A DNA stretch of 64,000 nt from the NCBI GenBank assembly GCA_900618425.1, contig UZAN01039474.1, forward strand, positions 101,232-165,231. The letters run 5' to 3'. The DNA is from Echinostoma caproni (Eukaryota; Platyhelminthes; Trematoda; Plagiorchiida; Echinostomatidae). A program made the translations under genes and the position numbers. Under the pieces are notes generated by a model that was given only the letters and a program-made list of their open reading frames with translations, searched no databases and was not told the origin of the DNA. Shown piece after piece: positions 47,539 through 60,589 of this stretch (the first letter of the stretch is position 1; each line of letters opens with the position of its first letter).

Positions 47539-49092
47539 ACAGCGGAAGATCTTTTTCATACGGAATCAAAGGTTTGTTTATTTTCTTTTGGTGAATGGAT
47601 CCGAGCACTCACTAACGGTACACTCCAATTGCTAAGATAAAAAAAGGATTGTAGGTTAAACACAGGCGTTGATCAAACTCGTGAAAGATGATTCTTATTT
47701 TGAAATACATTTTACTTTCCAGTATCACACGTGTAATTTCATGGTTTTTGGCTACGTGTAATTATTTCGAATTTTGTCTACAACTTCTATGTTCTTTGTT
47801 CTCTTCGATAACCGTTTGAATTATCATGGTGTTGAGCGTCGCATTAAAAATTGGTAGTAGTTTAGAAGTTACAGTCCAGATTTAGAAATGTTCTTTTAAT
47901 GAAAAGATTACTAATTTATAATAGTTATTATTAATTTGCATTCACGTATTCCAAATAACATTTCTTTTCATTTAGTGCTTACTAAATACGCCAATTAGTG
48001 GAAATTGGTTAGCTAAAATATATGGGCATATTGTTTGGCTACAAATTACTCACGCATTATCGCTAATCCTGAAAGAACTAAAAATATAATCCAAGAAGCA
48101 TAGAAAATGACCTTCAAAAATTGTCCCTGAGGGGTGCAGCTTGTTGAATATTCGTCTTGTGGCATCAACATGAACAAACCGGATAAAACATTCAAGCAAT
48201 TTTGACATAAAGTTAAAACCGAGAAGCAACTTATTCGAAAGGTGCATTAGTCCAACGACTCAGTTCTTCACTTGTGCAATTGCCTTGATGTAAAAATAAG
48301 CCTAATTGATTGCATAACCAACGGAAATTGGCCATCGAAACGGTGTTCTTTGATGGATAACTTAGTGGACTCCGTGCCAAACCGACATCCACAAGTAATC
48401 AAAAATGAGTTAGGGCAGATAGAAAATTGACGACATGAAAATACAATACCTATATCAAGTCCATGAATCATTTTAACAGATAAAATCTATTTATTCTTTA
48501 TCAAGACCGTTTATTTCCAACGGATACACCAACAATCGTCATCGCTTCGTGAAATCGTACTTTATATTGGCATACGACTAACAGAAGCAAAACGCAAGTG
48601 GATGTTGGTACAGATATATTGTGTCTGGTGTGGAGCAGTATCATAATCAGGCCTTTGGAAGAGGCGGGAAAGACTGAGAGTTGGTAGGAACAAATGTGAT
48701 GAAAGTCAGTATGTTGTACAATTTTGATCAGTACCTGTAATGTGTATATATTGTTTTTTTAAATCAACCTTTTGAGGAATAAATGCAATACAAAGAAATG
48801 AATACTGATCATTGGAGTTGAAAAGATCAACCAGGTTCGAAAAACCCTTTCAGCCCAACAGATCTTTGTTAACACATGCATGCGTTCATACACACTTACG
48901 CACACTGGCAAATTCGTTGCTTTAATTCGCTAAAACGCAGTTTTATACGAGTGTTTATTCGTGTGTTTCTGACCATGTCATTGTCTGCGATCCGAACTTC
49001 GAGGTTTGAGTAATCTTTAGTTGAGTGCTTGCATAAGTCTCCCGGTTCCGTTCGCCTATTCAAAAACTCCAACCGTGCTCAGTGTTTCTCAG

Positions 49093-49236
49093 TTGGCTCG
49101 GGAAATGAAAATTGTGATCCGGAATAATTATACCTTAATCACACTCTTTGGTGAACTGAATACTGGATGGGGTTTGACAAAACGGAGTAAACATAAAACG
49201 GAATTTAACCGGAAAACGAAAGAAAACACTCTGTAA
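49093..49236 (+). CDS. candidate terminal exon, basic C-terminus
   Basis: Good acceptor (CTCAGTGTTTCTCAG), phase 0, 47 residues to TAA. The peptide reads REMKIVIRNNYTLITLFGEL then a Lys/Arg-rich tail (TKRSKHKTEFNRKTKENTL). The start looks like a beta-strand-rich fold, but no family can be named. No AATAAA follows within the next 60 bases. Confidence 0.32.
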   Translation: MAREMKIVIRNNYTLITLFGELNTGWGLTKRSKHKTEFNRKTKENTL

Positions 49237-50491
49237 TACTTACTCCCTTGTAAAAATACGCACATTATTAGATCTCCGATGAAAATGTTGTCAATACTAA
49301 TGAACCTAACGTAGATAAAACCGCGTATGATGTAAAATGAGTTACTGCTCCGGTTCTACAACTGCTAAGGTGGTTTCAACTATTTTCACTAGTGGCCATT
49401 ATTGACCACGTTTTGCTTTTCAACTCGGGACGTATCTAATAACCGGTTTCATTGTTCCCGTTCTGATGAGCAAACAGCAAACGAAAGAACTGAAAGCGCA
49501 CATGCGACAAAAGCTGATTTAGGGGTTTTATCTTTGACGAGTTCATCTTTTTCGTGATAGCCACAGAGAGGCAGAGAAAGAGCGTTCATGTGCATGCTGG
49601 TGGTTGAATACGCAACTGATCGCTGCGTGGAGAGCTCTCACACTAGCAAGGTGTGTGTTCTCCCACATCACTATGATGGGAAAAAATCCCATAAGAGATG
49701 TAGCATTATCAGGTACGCCTTATTCCGTTTGAAAGAAAGCACGTAATTCCCATGAAGTTTGTATATGGGTAGCTTATAGTTAGAATGTGCAGCATCTGAT
49801 CACTATAAACGTATTATATTCACATGAACCTTGAAACATTCCCGCTTATAATTATATTTTGAACTTGGAATTGCATTATATTTGGTGATAACATAAATAA
49901 ACATGATATTGGTTGGAGGATTTGACGAACGTTCGTTTAACGGTTTTGTAAAATCACCAGCATTCTAGGTGTATGATGCAGCTGTATCCACAGTTCAAGC
50001 AAAACAGCGAGGTGGATTCCACATGGATGCGTTACGGGGTGTTTACGGACGGGATAAATCGATATAGTACGAAGATGACCGGATGGCAGAAAACAGAATA
50101 GCGGGAATGTTGTAATACGGACAGACGGAAATACCGGTCCACAGATACTCCGTTAATCGGGGTTTAAAACAAATCTAGAAGACAGAAGTCACAACAACAG
50201 AAGTTTCAGCTCATTGCAGACACAGACCCAATATTATTTATAATTTATTATAACATTACTATTATTACATACAAATACTATTATTTACAATTATTGTTAT
50301 ATCAGTGTGCAGCTGAACAAGGTTCCACGGGCATTGACCAGGAATTAACTTATGAACAGCAAACTCTCAAACACGGAAGGAGCTATCAAGTTTTACTCCA
50401 CGCTACATAAATGAATTGCGTTATATCCTCAGAGGTATGTCGAGCTCCAAATCTCATATGTGATTAGTGGGAAGTATGACCGATTTTTCAT
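49237..50491. other. non-coding stretch
   Basis: Includes an ATT-rich patch at about 50225-50300; no exon supported. Confidence 0.45.
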
Positions 50492-50511
50492 TTATATATA
50501 TATATATATAT
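50492..50511. repeat. TA microsatellite
   Basis: About ten TA units. Confidence 0.9.
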
Positions 50512-53277
50512 GCATTCAATTTGATAATTCGTCATGGAGGATACTTACCTCTCCACACATGATTCTCACCACAGAATATTTCAAAACCAGCCGGAATGCG
50601 TTCAAAGACCTCGCTGTATGGCACAGTGGGGCAAAATATGGGAAAACCGAAATCCGTGCCGGATTTTCAAACACTCAATACACAAGGTATAACCAAACTT
50701 AAGGTATTTTGTTTCTGTTACCACATTTACACCAAAATAATGTAGCAACTTATTGAACATTAAGCAAACAAGTGGACCACTATGAAGTAGCACTGGTCTC
50801 CTGAAAGTGGAGAACAATCGAAAGAGGTGAAGCGCACGCATTGCCAATAAATATTGTGCTGTGAATAACCAGCTTTCAAAGAAATTGTAGCTAAATAAAA
50901 ATCAATCATTTCAAATGTTTTTTTAAATTTTGGTGCGCCTAGTTGAAGCATTTTTGCTATATTTAAAAACGGTGAATTTAGATATGGTCTAGGTTCCTGG
51001 GTTTTATGAGAAGTTCTTCACTGTGATGTACAATTGTATTTTATCATCTTTGTCAGGACGTTGCCAACATGAGAGAACAGTGGTTTCGAGATGATAGATC
51101 AAGGTTATAATGCGTTTTGAAGGGTAAACCAGCGGTTGTTGGTTTTCACATTCAATCTTCAGTGATGGGTTTCCAAATGATTTGATCAAAGTCGAGAGGA
51201 TAAGTTCAGAACTATAGTGACCAGGATCTCCTGAGTAAGAACCATACTATCTCCCAAATTTCTGCATTTTCCCAGACAGTCTTTGCATGGCCACAGTCCT
51301 CTTACCGAGAAATGACTGTGCATACGTATAATCACCAACAAAAGAGAGAAGTAACAAATCTGTTTAAAATAGTCGAATTTGGCGCATTATAAAGAGATGG
51401 TAACAGCGGGTATTTGTGAGCCGAAGTTTGATTTTCTCACCATCTAGGGAATTTACAAGGTTTATTCCATGTAAATGAATCAAATCGATCGACAAAACAG
51501 ATGGGAATCGGCCAGAGTGAGTGTTGTGTGCACAGGTCTGGTTTGAGTGGTTTGTGGTTTGTGCTTCTTGAAACAGAGCTGGTCAGAATAGGTCACATGA
51601 CAAGATCACGTGTTTCGAGTTCTAATGGATCTGTCTGGTTGTAACTAATAGACAGTTTAATGGTGCACTAATTGAGACCCTTTCAATCAGCTGGTATTTT
51701 GTCTAATACGTGTCACGAAGCGGTTGAACGGGATGCAATTATTTCTGAAATTCCTTAATAGTAATTCAATTGTTTGAGAAATCCCTTGCTTTTTCAGGTG
51801 CAATGTTTTATGGGCACTGATTTTAAGTATATGTATTCTTCTTTAAGGAACTCACATATTCCCCGTGACCGGTAGATATTTAAAATGGGTAGTACAAAGA
51901 TGTTTCGTGAGGTAGGTTCCTTTCAAACTAATGCAGCGGGTCACCAATTAACCGTACGAATTCCCTCATACGAACGCATGCATGTCAAGTCAATCAGAAT
52001 ATTTTTTTTCAGTTATGAACGAGACGTCACGAGGAGCTTCAACAATACCTACACACATGATTGACTGACATCAGAAGTTCAGCTGATGTTCTGTTGTACT
52101 CCACAGAGTTTGCTTATAGCTAAACAGACTTTGCGTTGAGGAGAGCAAACAACAGGAACTCTATTCACGAAGGTGGAAACTTCGAAAAAAGGCATTCTTT
52201 AACCACTGTTAGTTAATGATCTTGCCTTTCTTTTACACGATTTTTCCCATATAAAATCCGCTGACGTGATAAACATTTTGATCAATAAATGGTTGTTTAC
52301 AGAGAAATATCTCAGTTACGAAATAATTCCGTGTTGTTTTGCATTTAAGGTGCACAATGTCTGAAGGAATAAATAATGTCGCATGAAGACATTTTTAAAG
52401 ATGTTTGACTTTAATTTGGCATGGTTCATAATGCAAATGTCATGTAATAAACATGTTCTCCATTTAGACACCCTGATGAGTCCACGATTTTTCAGAATGG
52501 AGAATTCTATCCCGCGAAGTACCACCCTGAGCGTGTTTCCTTATATATTATGTGACTTTAAAAATCACCTGAATAAGCAAATCCAGTAAGAATATTATCT
52601 GAGTTTCCTGATCGTATCATAAGACGTAAAAAGAACCAAATTGTTGACAGCAGGTTTTTAAACCTCTTCGGATCAGTGTATGACTTGAACTTATCAAATT
52701 GAAAAAAATAGGAGCTTAGATGTGAGTGGTGGTTGGAAGGGGTTCAACGACTGTCTGTTTTTGCAAGTCTACTGGCACTTCCGGTAAACGCTGAACTAGA
52801 AGTTGTGAAGAAAACAAACTTTTTCTTTAACCGCGAAGCTAAACGTTTTGATTTACACTCGCACTCCACTGTGTTTGTGCTCGAATTTCGGTAGAACAAC
52901 AAAATGGTAGTAGTCGTTTGTGAGTCTGAAAACGTCCTAAAAATTAGTTAGTTACGCGCTCCTCATAAGACATGAAAAGATGCGTAAATAGGAAGTTAAC
53001 AGGATGGCTTAGTTTGGTGACCATTGTCTTGACGATGTATGAAGGTTTTTTGGTTCTTTGAAGGTCAGCGTACGTTGCTACACTCAATCAGTTTACTCTC
53101 TGATACGCTTGTTATTTGTTGTCTATGATGGATTGTCTGTCATCGGCAGTGATTGCCTGATGGATTGGAGTATGAAGTCTTTCATGGGTTTTACATTACA
53201 GTGTGTCCAACGAGTTTGGACATGATCAAAGAGGTAACGGTGGCAATGCAAAGGTTCACAATGTGCAGTTACACCGT
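50512..53277. other. non-coding stretch, nothing recognised
   Basis: AT-rich; short open frames on both strands without splice pairs. Confidence 0.45.
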
Positions 53278-53641
53278 CTACGTTCGGACATTTTCGTTGT
53301 ATGTCTGATACCGTTTATAACAACAATTAAAAAGCTTATATGCTAACGGTGTTGCAACTTTGTTTTGACTAAACAGTTGGTTGAGAATCACCTTCAAAGA
53401 TGACAACCATGGACTTCTCAATCCTGCACGAATGAATGTGATTTCTTCGTAAAATCGTGCATCCGAATAGTGCCAATCCTTACAAAAATGAAGCAAAATT
53501 ACCCGGGACTTGAATTCCCTTGAATAAATGTCAAAATTTGTATCACAAAGAGCTTTAAACTGTGCCATCGAAAAAGCTGGGAAGTGTACTGCACAGTCGG
53601 TTCGAACTGATTGCGTTTCAACGGCAATGCAACTCATAGAT
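53278..53641 (-). CDS. candidate terminal exon, longest of the unknowns
   Basis: Minus strand, open for 121 codons from the acceptor CCCTGTGGTTAG to a stop at the low-coordinate end. Protein-like throughout: VETQSVRTDCAVHFPAFSM, later FCKDWHYSDARFYEEITFIR and a Lys/Tyr-rich end. A 24-base in-frame stretch bounded by GTAATT and TTTTTGTAAG looks like a micro-intron but is probably coding. The upstream side abuts a tRNA-like SINE relic, so the acceptor may have come from the repeat. No family recognised. Confidence 0.37.
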
Positions 53642-53644
53642 CTA

Positions 53645-53700
53645 ACCACAGGGGTCGAAACTGAGACCGCTCAGGTTGAATCCTGTTAGACCATATTGCT
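53645..53700 (-). mobile_element. tRNA-like SINE relic
   Basis: Minus strand GGTCTAACAGGATTCAACC, GAGCGGTCTCAGTTTCGACC (B-box-like TTTCGACCCC) and then TGTGGTTAGAT, which loosely parallels the word after the B box in the hammerhead SINE (GGTCGTTAGAT at 41.77 kb). Short and diverged. Confidence 0.35.
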
Positions 53701-53701
53701 T

Positions 53702-55525
53702 ATAGACGATACAGACGAACCCAAAATCGAAAGCAAATTGCAGATATAACCGCTTGTGTATTTAATTTTTGCAAGACAGTTTCGTGCGAGACAGTCAGAG
53801 AGGCGTAAAAATTAATTCTCGAACGCACTGTGCAAACTGTCCACACTCATATTTCTTAAGAACAATGCAGTACTATCAAGCTGACCGATGGCGGCTGATA
53901 GTCGCACATCACTGCTTCCCTGTAAACACACTTTATTCTTATCCACAAAGCAGATGATCCGACTGTTTCCGTTTTGTGAAATGAGATTAGACACTACAAG
54001 TAATACCGTTTGGAGTTGGTTCGATTAAGCCGTACTACTGGTGGCTAGTACTACGATGAGTGAGGTGCAATGCCAGGAACAAACATCTGATGATGAATTG
54101 TGCTGTATCTTTTAGACAATATGAGACACTCTGGTCATTCACTCGGTATTCAAGTGGTGTTTCACCTCTGATTTGAGTTTGGGTCATTTGTTCACCAAGG
54201 TTGATGTTCTGCTAGACAAAAGTTCATTTCACACCTGATTAACTCTCTTGATGACATATAACAATAAGAATAAATGGTAAACAATGTTTTACTTCCTTCC
54301 TGTTTGTTCAGTATGGAGATATACAATAAACTTTAATTGTGAGAATGAAGGCTTCGGGCTGGAACTATTTATATGAAACGAGCAGCTATCTCAATCTCCG
54401 GCAGATTCACATTCCATTAATTTTAAAGCGCTCAGCCCACAAATATTCCATCAGGTCGCAGTAGAAATACAGTTTGCTATTCATATTTAGATAGTTACTT
54501 CACGTAATCATAATTGCAAGTCAGAACTTGTGTTAACATTTTGCTTGTTTTAATAAATCGTACTACATTTACCATACTAATTTGTGCGTAACAATGACGA
54601 ATAAATGGAAATGAATTATTCAGTACTGTTTATCACAATTTGACCTGGGCACATAATACCCCCCATCAGCAAAATAAATTTGGTTAATGACGATAAGGAG
54701 CGATACACGATCAGTCCAGAGGATATTGAGGTAGAAGAACCCAGTTGAATTTGGTGAACACTGTGGGTTTTTTGTACAACCATGGGACTGCACGGATTTC
54801 GGATTTGAACGGGAGCGAGTTATGGTTTATTTAAGATAACCACTGCGTGCTCCACCACTGACGTAAATTGACGCAACTAGTTCAGGAGGAATGCGCGTAC
54901 AAGAGAGCGACAACAGAAAAGAACTGAGCCGAGATAAAAATAATGCAATCAAGCACAATTCCTTGTTATTTGTTGGAAGGATATTTGAAGGACCAGAGCT
55001 ACTACGAGAAACGAGATGTGCTACTGACCTGAACACGGTTGAAAGATCCATAGACTAATAAAATGTGAAATAATCATCAAAAAGCAGCACAAAGACTACA
55101 TTTAGAAGAAAATAAACGGTTGATTGGAATCAAATAACGCCTTTTATGGAAATCAGTGCATGTTTTGATAGGTTCCGTAAGAAACAAGTGATATTCGAAC
55201 AATATGCATAGACAGGTAAGGTGTAAACACTCGTTTTCATGTAGGTTTCTACTAAAGTGGGCTGTTTTCAAATTAAACACAAGACGACAAATGAATGGAT
55301 AACCCAGCGAAGGACAGATTGTGTATATTTTAGAAACTGCCTACACAAAGTGGATAGGAGTATAATAATTCGGAATTTCTCTTGATGTAATTGCCTGTAT
55401 TAGAATAAAACACACTTTAAACAGGCCGCATAGTTGCATGTTCATGTATTTTTGTCTTCTGGAATCATGTGGTATCAGTATGCGGTTTGTTGAAAGGTCT
55501 CGGCCATCAATGCGCTTCTTTCCAG
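53702..55525. other. non-coding; one ambiguous frame
   Basis: The minus frame 54827-55051 is open for 74 codons with a donor-like CAG|GTCAGT after eight codons and AATAAA overlapping its stop; contradictory, so not called. Otherwise nothing seen. Confidence 0.35.
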
Positions 55526-55620
55526 ATTACGTTAATTTAAAACACTATCTTCAAACTCTATATCTGAGAGTAATATACTCTAACCCCTCCTGCTGTACCG
55601 ACCACAATAGAGACGAATGA
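55526..55620 (+). CDS. candidate terminal exon with poly(A) signal
   Basis: Strong acceptor (GCGCTTCTTTCCAG), then two bases and 30 codons to TGA: YVNLKHYLQTLYLRVIYSNP, ending SCCTDHNRDE. AATAAA follows 24 bases after the stop. Short, but acceptor, stop and poly(A) signal form a coherent 3' gene end. No family recognised. Confidence 0.37.
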
Positions 55621-55644
55621 AGTACTTTCCACGGATTGATGATA

Positions 55645-55650
55645 AATAAA
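55645..55650 (+). promoter_or_regulatory. poly(A) signal AATAAA
   Basis: Downstream of the stop at 55620, within the usual range for a very short 3' UTR. Confidence 0.35.
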
Positions 55651-56741
55651 CCATATGGGCGGGTATCTGTAAAGCAAATATCATCTTGACCAAACACTAT
55701 CTGACCACAAGCGTAATGTCAACTCCATGGTTACACGCTAGGGCGTATTTGGATGGAATGGTCATTTACATAGTGGGTATAAGCCATAGGCGTACAACTG
55801 AACTCAAGCGGTCAACTACGGTTGTGTGAGTTCCTATAACAATCCGCTCTGAATGCGCATATAATCAAACGTTATTACGCAAATACATTTAAAAAGACAA
55901 ATGTAGGGATTTCATCTTTAGGTAATAAAATTCAACTTCCACGAGCAAAACTACACTGAAAAGCAAGGTTTTGTTTGAAACTAATGAAACGTTTTTGTCA
56001 TCGCAACTGTTTTATATCGCCCAATCATATCATTAGTTCACACTTTTTCCTGTTCAATAATCGATCAGCTTCATCGACATTCGGTAAGGTGTAATTAATT
56101 TTACGATTCTTTGCAATACCGAAATTGGACAGCCCAAATTTCTCCATATCGACCACCCGCAATCGTATTCTTATTTACGAAGAATGTACTCATTAAAATT
56201 TATCATAATTCATTGCCGAAACACTGTGCACATTCTACAAATCCTAATTTTCCACTCTCATACAACTGTTTATTGTCTATCCGAAATCGCTCTAATCATT
56301 ATTTGTGGTTGATGAATTGAGTGTATGCAACTTTGATTCAGACCGCGGGATTTGAATGACAATTCGATGATTTCCGGCCGCTTTATCAAGTGTTTTTTTG
56401 TTTAGTAGTGTATCCTGTCAGTAAATGTCTCATTCGAATCCGTATTAAATTCCTGATCACCTTGTGGCCCTTGATTCAGCTGGAAAACTGAAACGGATCT
56501 GGGTCGTATTACCGACTATGCCTCGATTTGTCCATATTTTCCCAATATGTAGATTTCACGGTAAGGTAGAATTTTAAACTCCACAAAATTAGAATTACAT
56601 ATCACTCTCTCATAGCTAATTGCGTCTGGTTCAAGCTTTTCTCTCTGTTGATTTTTTCACACGTATGCATTCTAATTCGAATTACATCAAAGGTTTTCAG
56701 TGTCATCTGTCATTTGACCGTCATACAATCTTTGATTGTAG

Positions 56742-56851
56742 GTCGGATTACTGTCGCATGTGCATCGGTTCGCACCATCAACTGTGAACCTCTTTCCGAA
56801 ATCGATCTAGCTGGCGAGAGCAAAGAATGCATTATAGTTGCTTTAAGCTAA
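56742..56851 (+). CDS. candidate terminal exon
   Basis: Pyrimidine-rich acceptor (CATACAATCTTTGATTGTAG), then GRITVACASVRTINCEPLSE and IDLAGESKECIIVALS to TAA. The composition is strongly protein-like (balanced acidic, Cys and beta-branched residues). Phase 1 at entry. No poly(A) signal close behind. No family recognised. Confidence 0.33.
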
Positions 56852-57759
56852 CAATATCGACTAACCAATGTTTTGTTGTACTTAAAAAAAGCATGACATT
56901 GAGTAAAGTAGAGTACAAAAGTGCCTATTGAAGTATGACTTATCAGCCAGTCAAGATTCTATGAAGTACGTAACATCAATGTTTGACGATAAATTGAGCA
57001 TATCTGCATCCCAGATTGTATAGTATGAAACAAACGCCATCCAATCGGAAATGAATATTGATTGAAGAACAATTTCAGCTTTCAACACGACCCATTTTCA
57101 AACCGGAATATCCTCCAGTCCGACTGTTGAAAGTTTAGATTTCCAAGCTAGGAGCCGCCTGAAACAAAACTTCCATTTTCTTTAATAGGGCTTGAATTAC
57201 ATTTAAACAAAAAAGAACCACATTTTTTCTCAACTCTTTTGTTATGCCCCGTGCAAACTAGGTAGTAGGAAAGTGTACCCTAATCAAAAAGGATTCAATT
57301 TGCATAAACTAGTTTGTGTTATCTTATTTAGGTTGACCTCAAAATTATTTGTTGATGAACAGTGATCACTGATCACCCCCGTTCGCAAATTGAAAGCGGA
57401 TTCGTAACTAAAAGAAGAACGTTCTTTAGGGATAACGCTACTTTTATTGATCTAAGACAAGAATAAATCATCAGAATTTGAGGACCAATAGAATGCCTTG
57501 GTAAAACTGAAGTGTTACTCGCGACACACGACATGAGTGAAATTTTGGAAACTCATTTGTTTCAATGATCTATTTTAGTTCACCTCAACTAATTATAGTG
57601 ACTAGTGCATGTGAGTGAAATCAACTTTCGAAGTCAGATTGGTTATCTGAATGGTGTTACAGCCAGTTTCGGATACCTGAGGTTTGCACTTGTTAACAGT
57701 AATTCAATAGATGTGTGCTCACACGTGTTAGTGATAATCTCGTTGACTCAATTCATCAG

Positions 57760-57847
57760 CTTTGACACCAGATGTTCCAGCGATCAGGTGTCAAATGAGT
57801 TAAGACATCGTCATCCAGACTTGCCTCAACAATTCGCTTCATTGTGA
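57760..57847 (+). CDS. weak candidate terminal exon
   Basis: Good acceptor (TTGACTCAATTCATCAG), then 28 residues (DTRCSSDQVSNELRHRHPDL) to TGA. Short; no poly(A) signal. Confidence 0.22.
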
Positions 57848-58099
57848 ACTTACGAGTTATTTCACCTTTATGTCACACCGCGTTCTTCTGTTATTAAGCA
57901 ACGAAAAAAGTTGCTCCAAAAAACCCAAGGTAAAGTTTACTCTTCTTTGAATCGTGTAAATCAGTAGTAGGCATGGCAATTTCGGTTTGCTTTTTACTCA
58001 AGACAGCATCTTATACACCTCATCTTGTGAAAGGCACATACATTTATGATTATTACTTTACTCACAGCTACTTGTGAATAGTTATGAGGAACAAATTTG

Positions 58100-58290
58100 A
58101 GTGACGTGATTTGACTATACTGTCGACTCTACGCAGTCTCCTCAATCCACCCAATCAAAAGGAAGCACCATCAAAGCTCACAATAAAGCTCATCTGTAGT
58201 GAATATGTCCCGTCCCGTCCGGGCTTCAAAAGTCTCACCCATCCCATGGAAGATATCTGTCAACCAGTCCATGCCTATTCATGTTTGACC
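58100..58290 (-). mobile_element. tRNA/hammerhead SINE, copy in minus orientation
   Basis: On the minus strand: GACTGGTTGACAGATATC (A-box side), CCATGGGATGGGTGAGAC, a decayed B box (TTTTGAAGCCCGG), GGGACGGGACATATTCACTA, CAGATGAG for CTGATGAG, GATGGTGCTTCC for the return strand of stem I, and a 3' module with GTAGAGTCGACAGTATAGTC. Same order as at 36400-36640; the ribozyme is a relic. Confidence 0.55.
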
Positions 58291-58480
58291 CGAGTGCCGT
58301 GTCCAAATCTCGTCAGTCACGTATTTTGTCCCGATAGCAACAAGATGCGACACAGTTAACTCTGACTGAAAGCTTGACACGAAGCCAGTTCTTCCTTGCA
58401 AGTTTGCATATACTGTCCAAATTGAACATGCTTGGCCCCATTTCGATTTGCGTTTGGCTCGTATTTGCACCTGAATACTG

Positions 58481-58562
58481 ATGTGCGATAAATGTGAGTC
58501 ACTTAATGTGACTGGATGGCAATCCGGATCTCAGTACACGACAACAAGGCGTCCAATGTCAG
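58481..58562 (+). CDS. weak candidate first coding exon
   Basis: ATG at 58481 opens MCDKCESLNVTGWQSGSQYT and ends at CCAATGTCAG|GTAATA, a good donor, leaving in phase 1. No upstream promoter or acceptor evidence. Could be chance. Confidence 0.22.
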
Positions 58563-58714
58563 GTAATACTTTTCGTGGAGTGATCATGAAAAGCCATGCA
58601 TTGAATGTACAAGGAAAGTGGTATTTAATAAACAAAACACAGGTTGTAGGCGAACATATGTTTTCGGTGATTTCCTTATCAAGCCAGTACAATCATATTT
58701 TTGTGAGAAAATAA

Positions 58715-60589
58715 CGGGAAAGTGTTGTGTTAGGGTCAAACTGAATATGATTTTATATTTAATTTAATAGATAGGAACCAGTAATCGTGCAGCAATTTGG
58801 GAGCACAGGCTGGTTGTTTGTAGAGGCATACACGGGCCCAGTCTCACGGTCCAATGAGAACTAAGGTATACTTGTGTCCCCAACGTTCAAAATGGATGAC
58901 CGGGTAAATCAAAAACAGAACGATATCAGTGTAGTATCTCGGAACGAGTGTAGAAAAGCAATCATCGAGGGTCCGGGCCATATAAGAATTACGAAATGTC
59001 AGCACGCAGGAAAAGATTGCCCAGTGGACAAGACGATCTAGCGACTTGTGTGCTCTAAATGAGGAGGAATAACTAAATTCTGAGAGGATGGGAAAACTGA
59101 GAAATCAGCTTAGATAAATAATATAGCGAAAGAGCTTGTTTTGGGAATTTCATCTTTAGCCACTTTCAGTCATGGTGTATTTATATTTATATGCATATAT
59201 ATATATATATATACAAGTGAAAATAGACGTGAATTGCACGGGATGGGCAGATCACGATCATTAACATAATGAACGTATTTACTGTGTCAGTACTGAATGT
59301 GAAACATTTGGCATGATTCATTTATCAAATAGGTTGAAACGTCCATTACAGACACCCTTAGAATTACCGCTGATTAAGTTTCCTCCAGTCATTGGCTTGG
59401 AATTATTTAATCATGCAACTTTGATGACGAACATTGTATACATCAGTGTTGCACTTTCACATTTCGGACCTCCGTCTTACTATCAACGAAAGGGAACTAG
59501 GAGATGAAACATAGTGAAAGAATAACGCATAAGCCTGAGTCGCAGAATTCTTGGATCAGTAAGAATGTCTCATGTTTTTTTGGAAAGATGAAGAATCCGT
59601 ACACGTTGTTAAACATTTGCTTCCACGTAATTAGCGGTTGGCAATGTGGAAGAGAAGCCTGATACAAGGCGAAGATTGGTGATCCACTCGTGTTCCCTTA
59701 AAACCCACATTGATCTACATCTACGTCCCAAAAAGCTCGTAGGCGCTGTAATCACATTCGCGAATGCCCCGTATTGTGGCGAGCATAAAATGGCTTGTAC
59801 TGTTTTTCTTTGGAGGTGTTAGAGAGTGAAATGTTACTCAAGTTTTTCTTTTGCTTGTTCCATTATTTTCCCATGTTTGAATCGTTCTTTCTTCTGTTCT
59901 CAATTTAGAACTAGCTCATATTGGACTCCTGTATTCTCATCACAACTCCTCCGCGTATGTAGTGTTTCATCACTATTGTTGTTTATGCAGTCATACTTCT
60001 AAATTCCCGCTACCAGCATTTAGCCCAGGTGATTTTAGTTTATCATCCATAACATCAAATTTAGTTCTACACAATTTAATTCACTCAGTCAGAGGAGATT
60101 AGAGGAATCCGCTGAAATCATTTTAATCATTATCACGGCACATTTAGAATTCTTCTTGAATGCAATTGTCCAAATGGCATAATTGTATTCCTCTCCTTTG
60201 TCCGAGAACACTTACTGACAACGGTGCTGCCAATATGAACTTCCGCCATCCTCGTGAGACTTTGTCCACAGACAACGCTTGTCATTTAAAGTTTATGAGA
60301 AGATAGGAGTTGGTTCCAAAATTAAACAAGTCATCTGCATCAACTCCACTGTTCTTGAACAGTCAGTTAAAAAACCGTCTCAAGATTGATATTTTACCTA
60401 ACTGGTGCCAAGCCAGGATTAAAGAGTTACATTAACAAGGTATTTACCCCGTCTGTGGACTGGGAAAATGTAATAGGCTTTGCACTACTAATATTTTTTA
60501 GTTAAACTCGGCGTTCACCTAATTTTCCTTGTAAAAGAGCCTTTCTTCCATCCTAAGCTGTTTGGTCTAAGAACAACATCTTTGCCAGG
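58715..60589. other. non-coding stretch with TA repeat
   Basis: A TA microsatellite lies at about 59195-59213. The 5' side of the decayed LINE beginning near 60590 may reach into this stretch, but no motif can be named. Confidence 0.4.

Noticed and set aside
53485..53530. A 24-base micro-intron inside the 53.3-53.6 kb exon
   Set aside because: It is a multiple of three with no stop, and is shorter than plausible introns; read-through is simpler.
54827..55051. Minus-strand 74-codon ORF with AATAAA at its stop
   Set aside because: A donor-like CAG|GTCAGT near its beginning and the overlap of stop and poly(A) signal contradict each other; no acceptor found.
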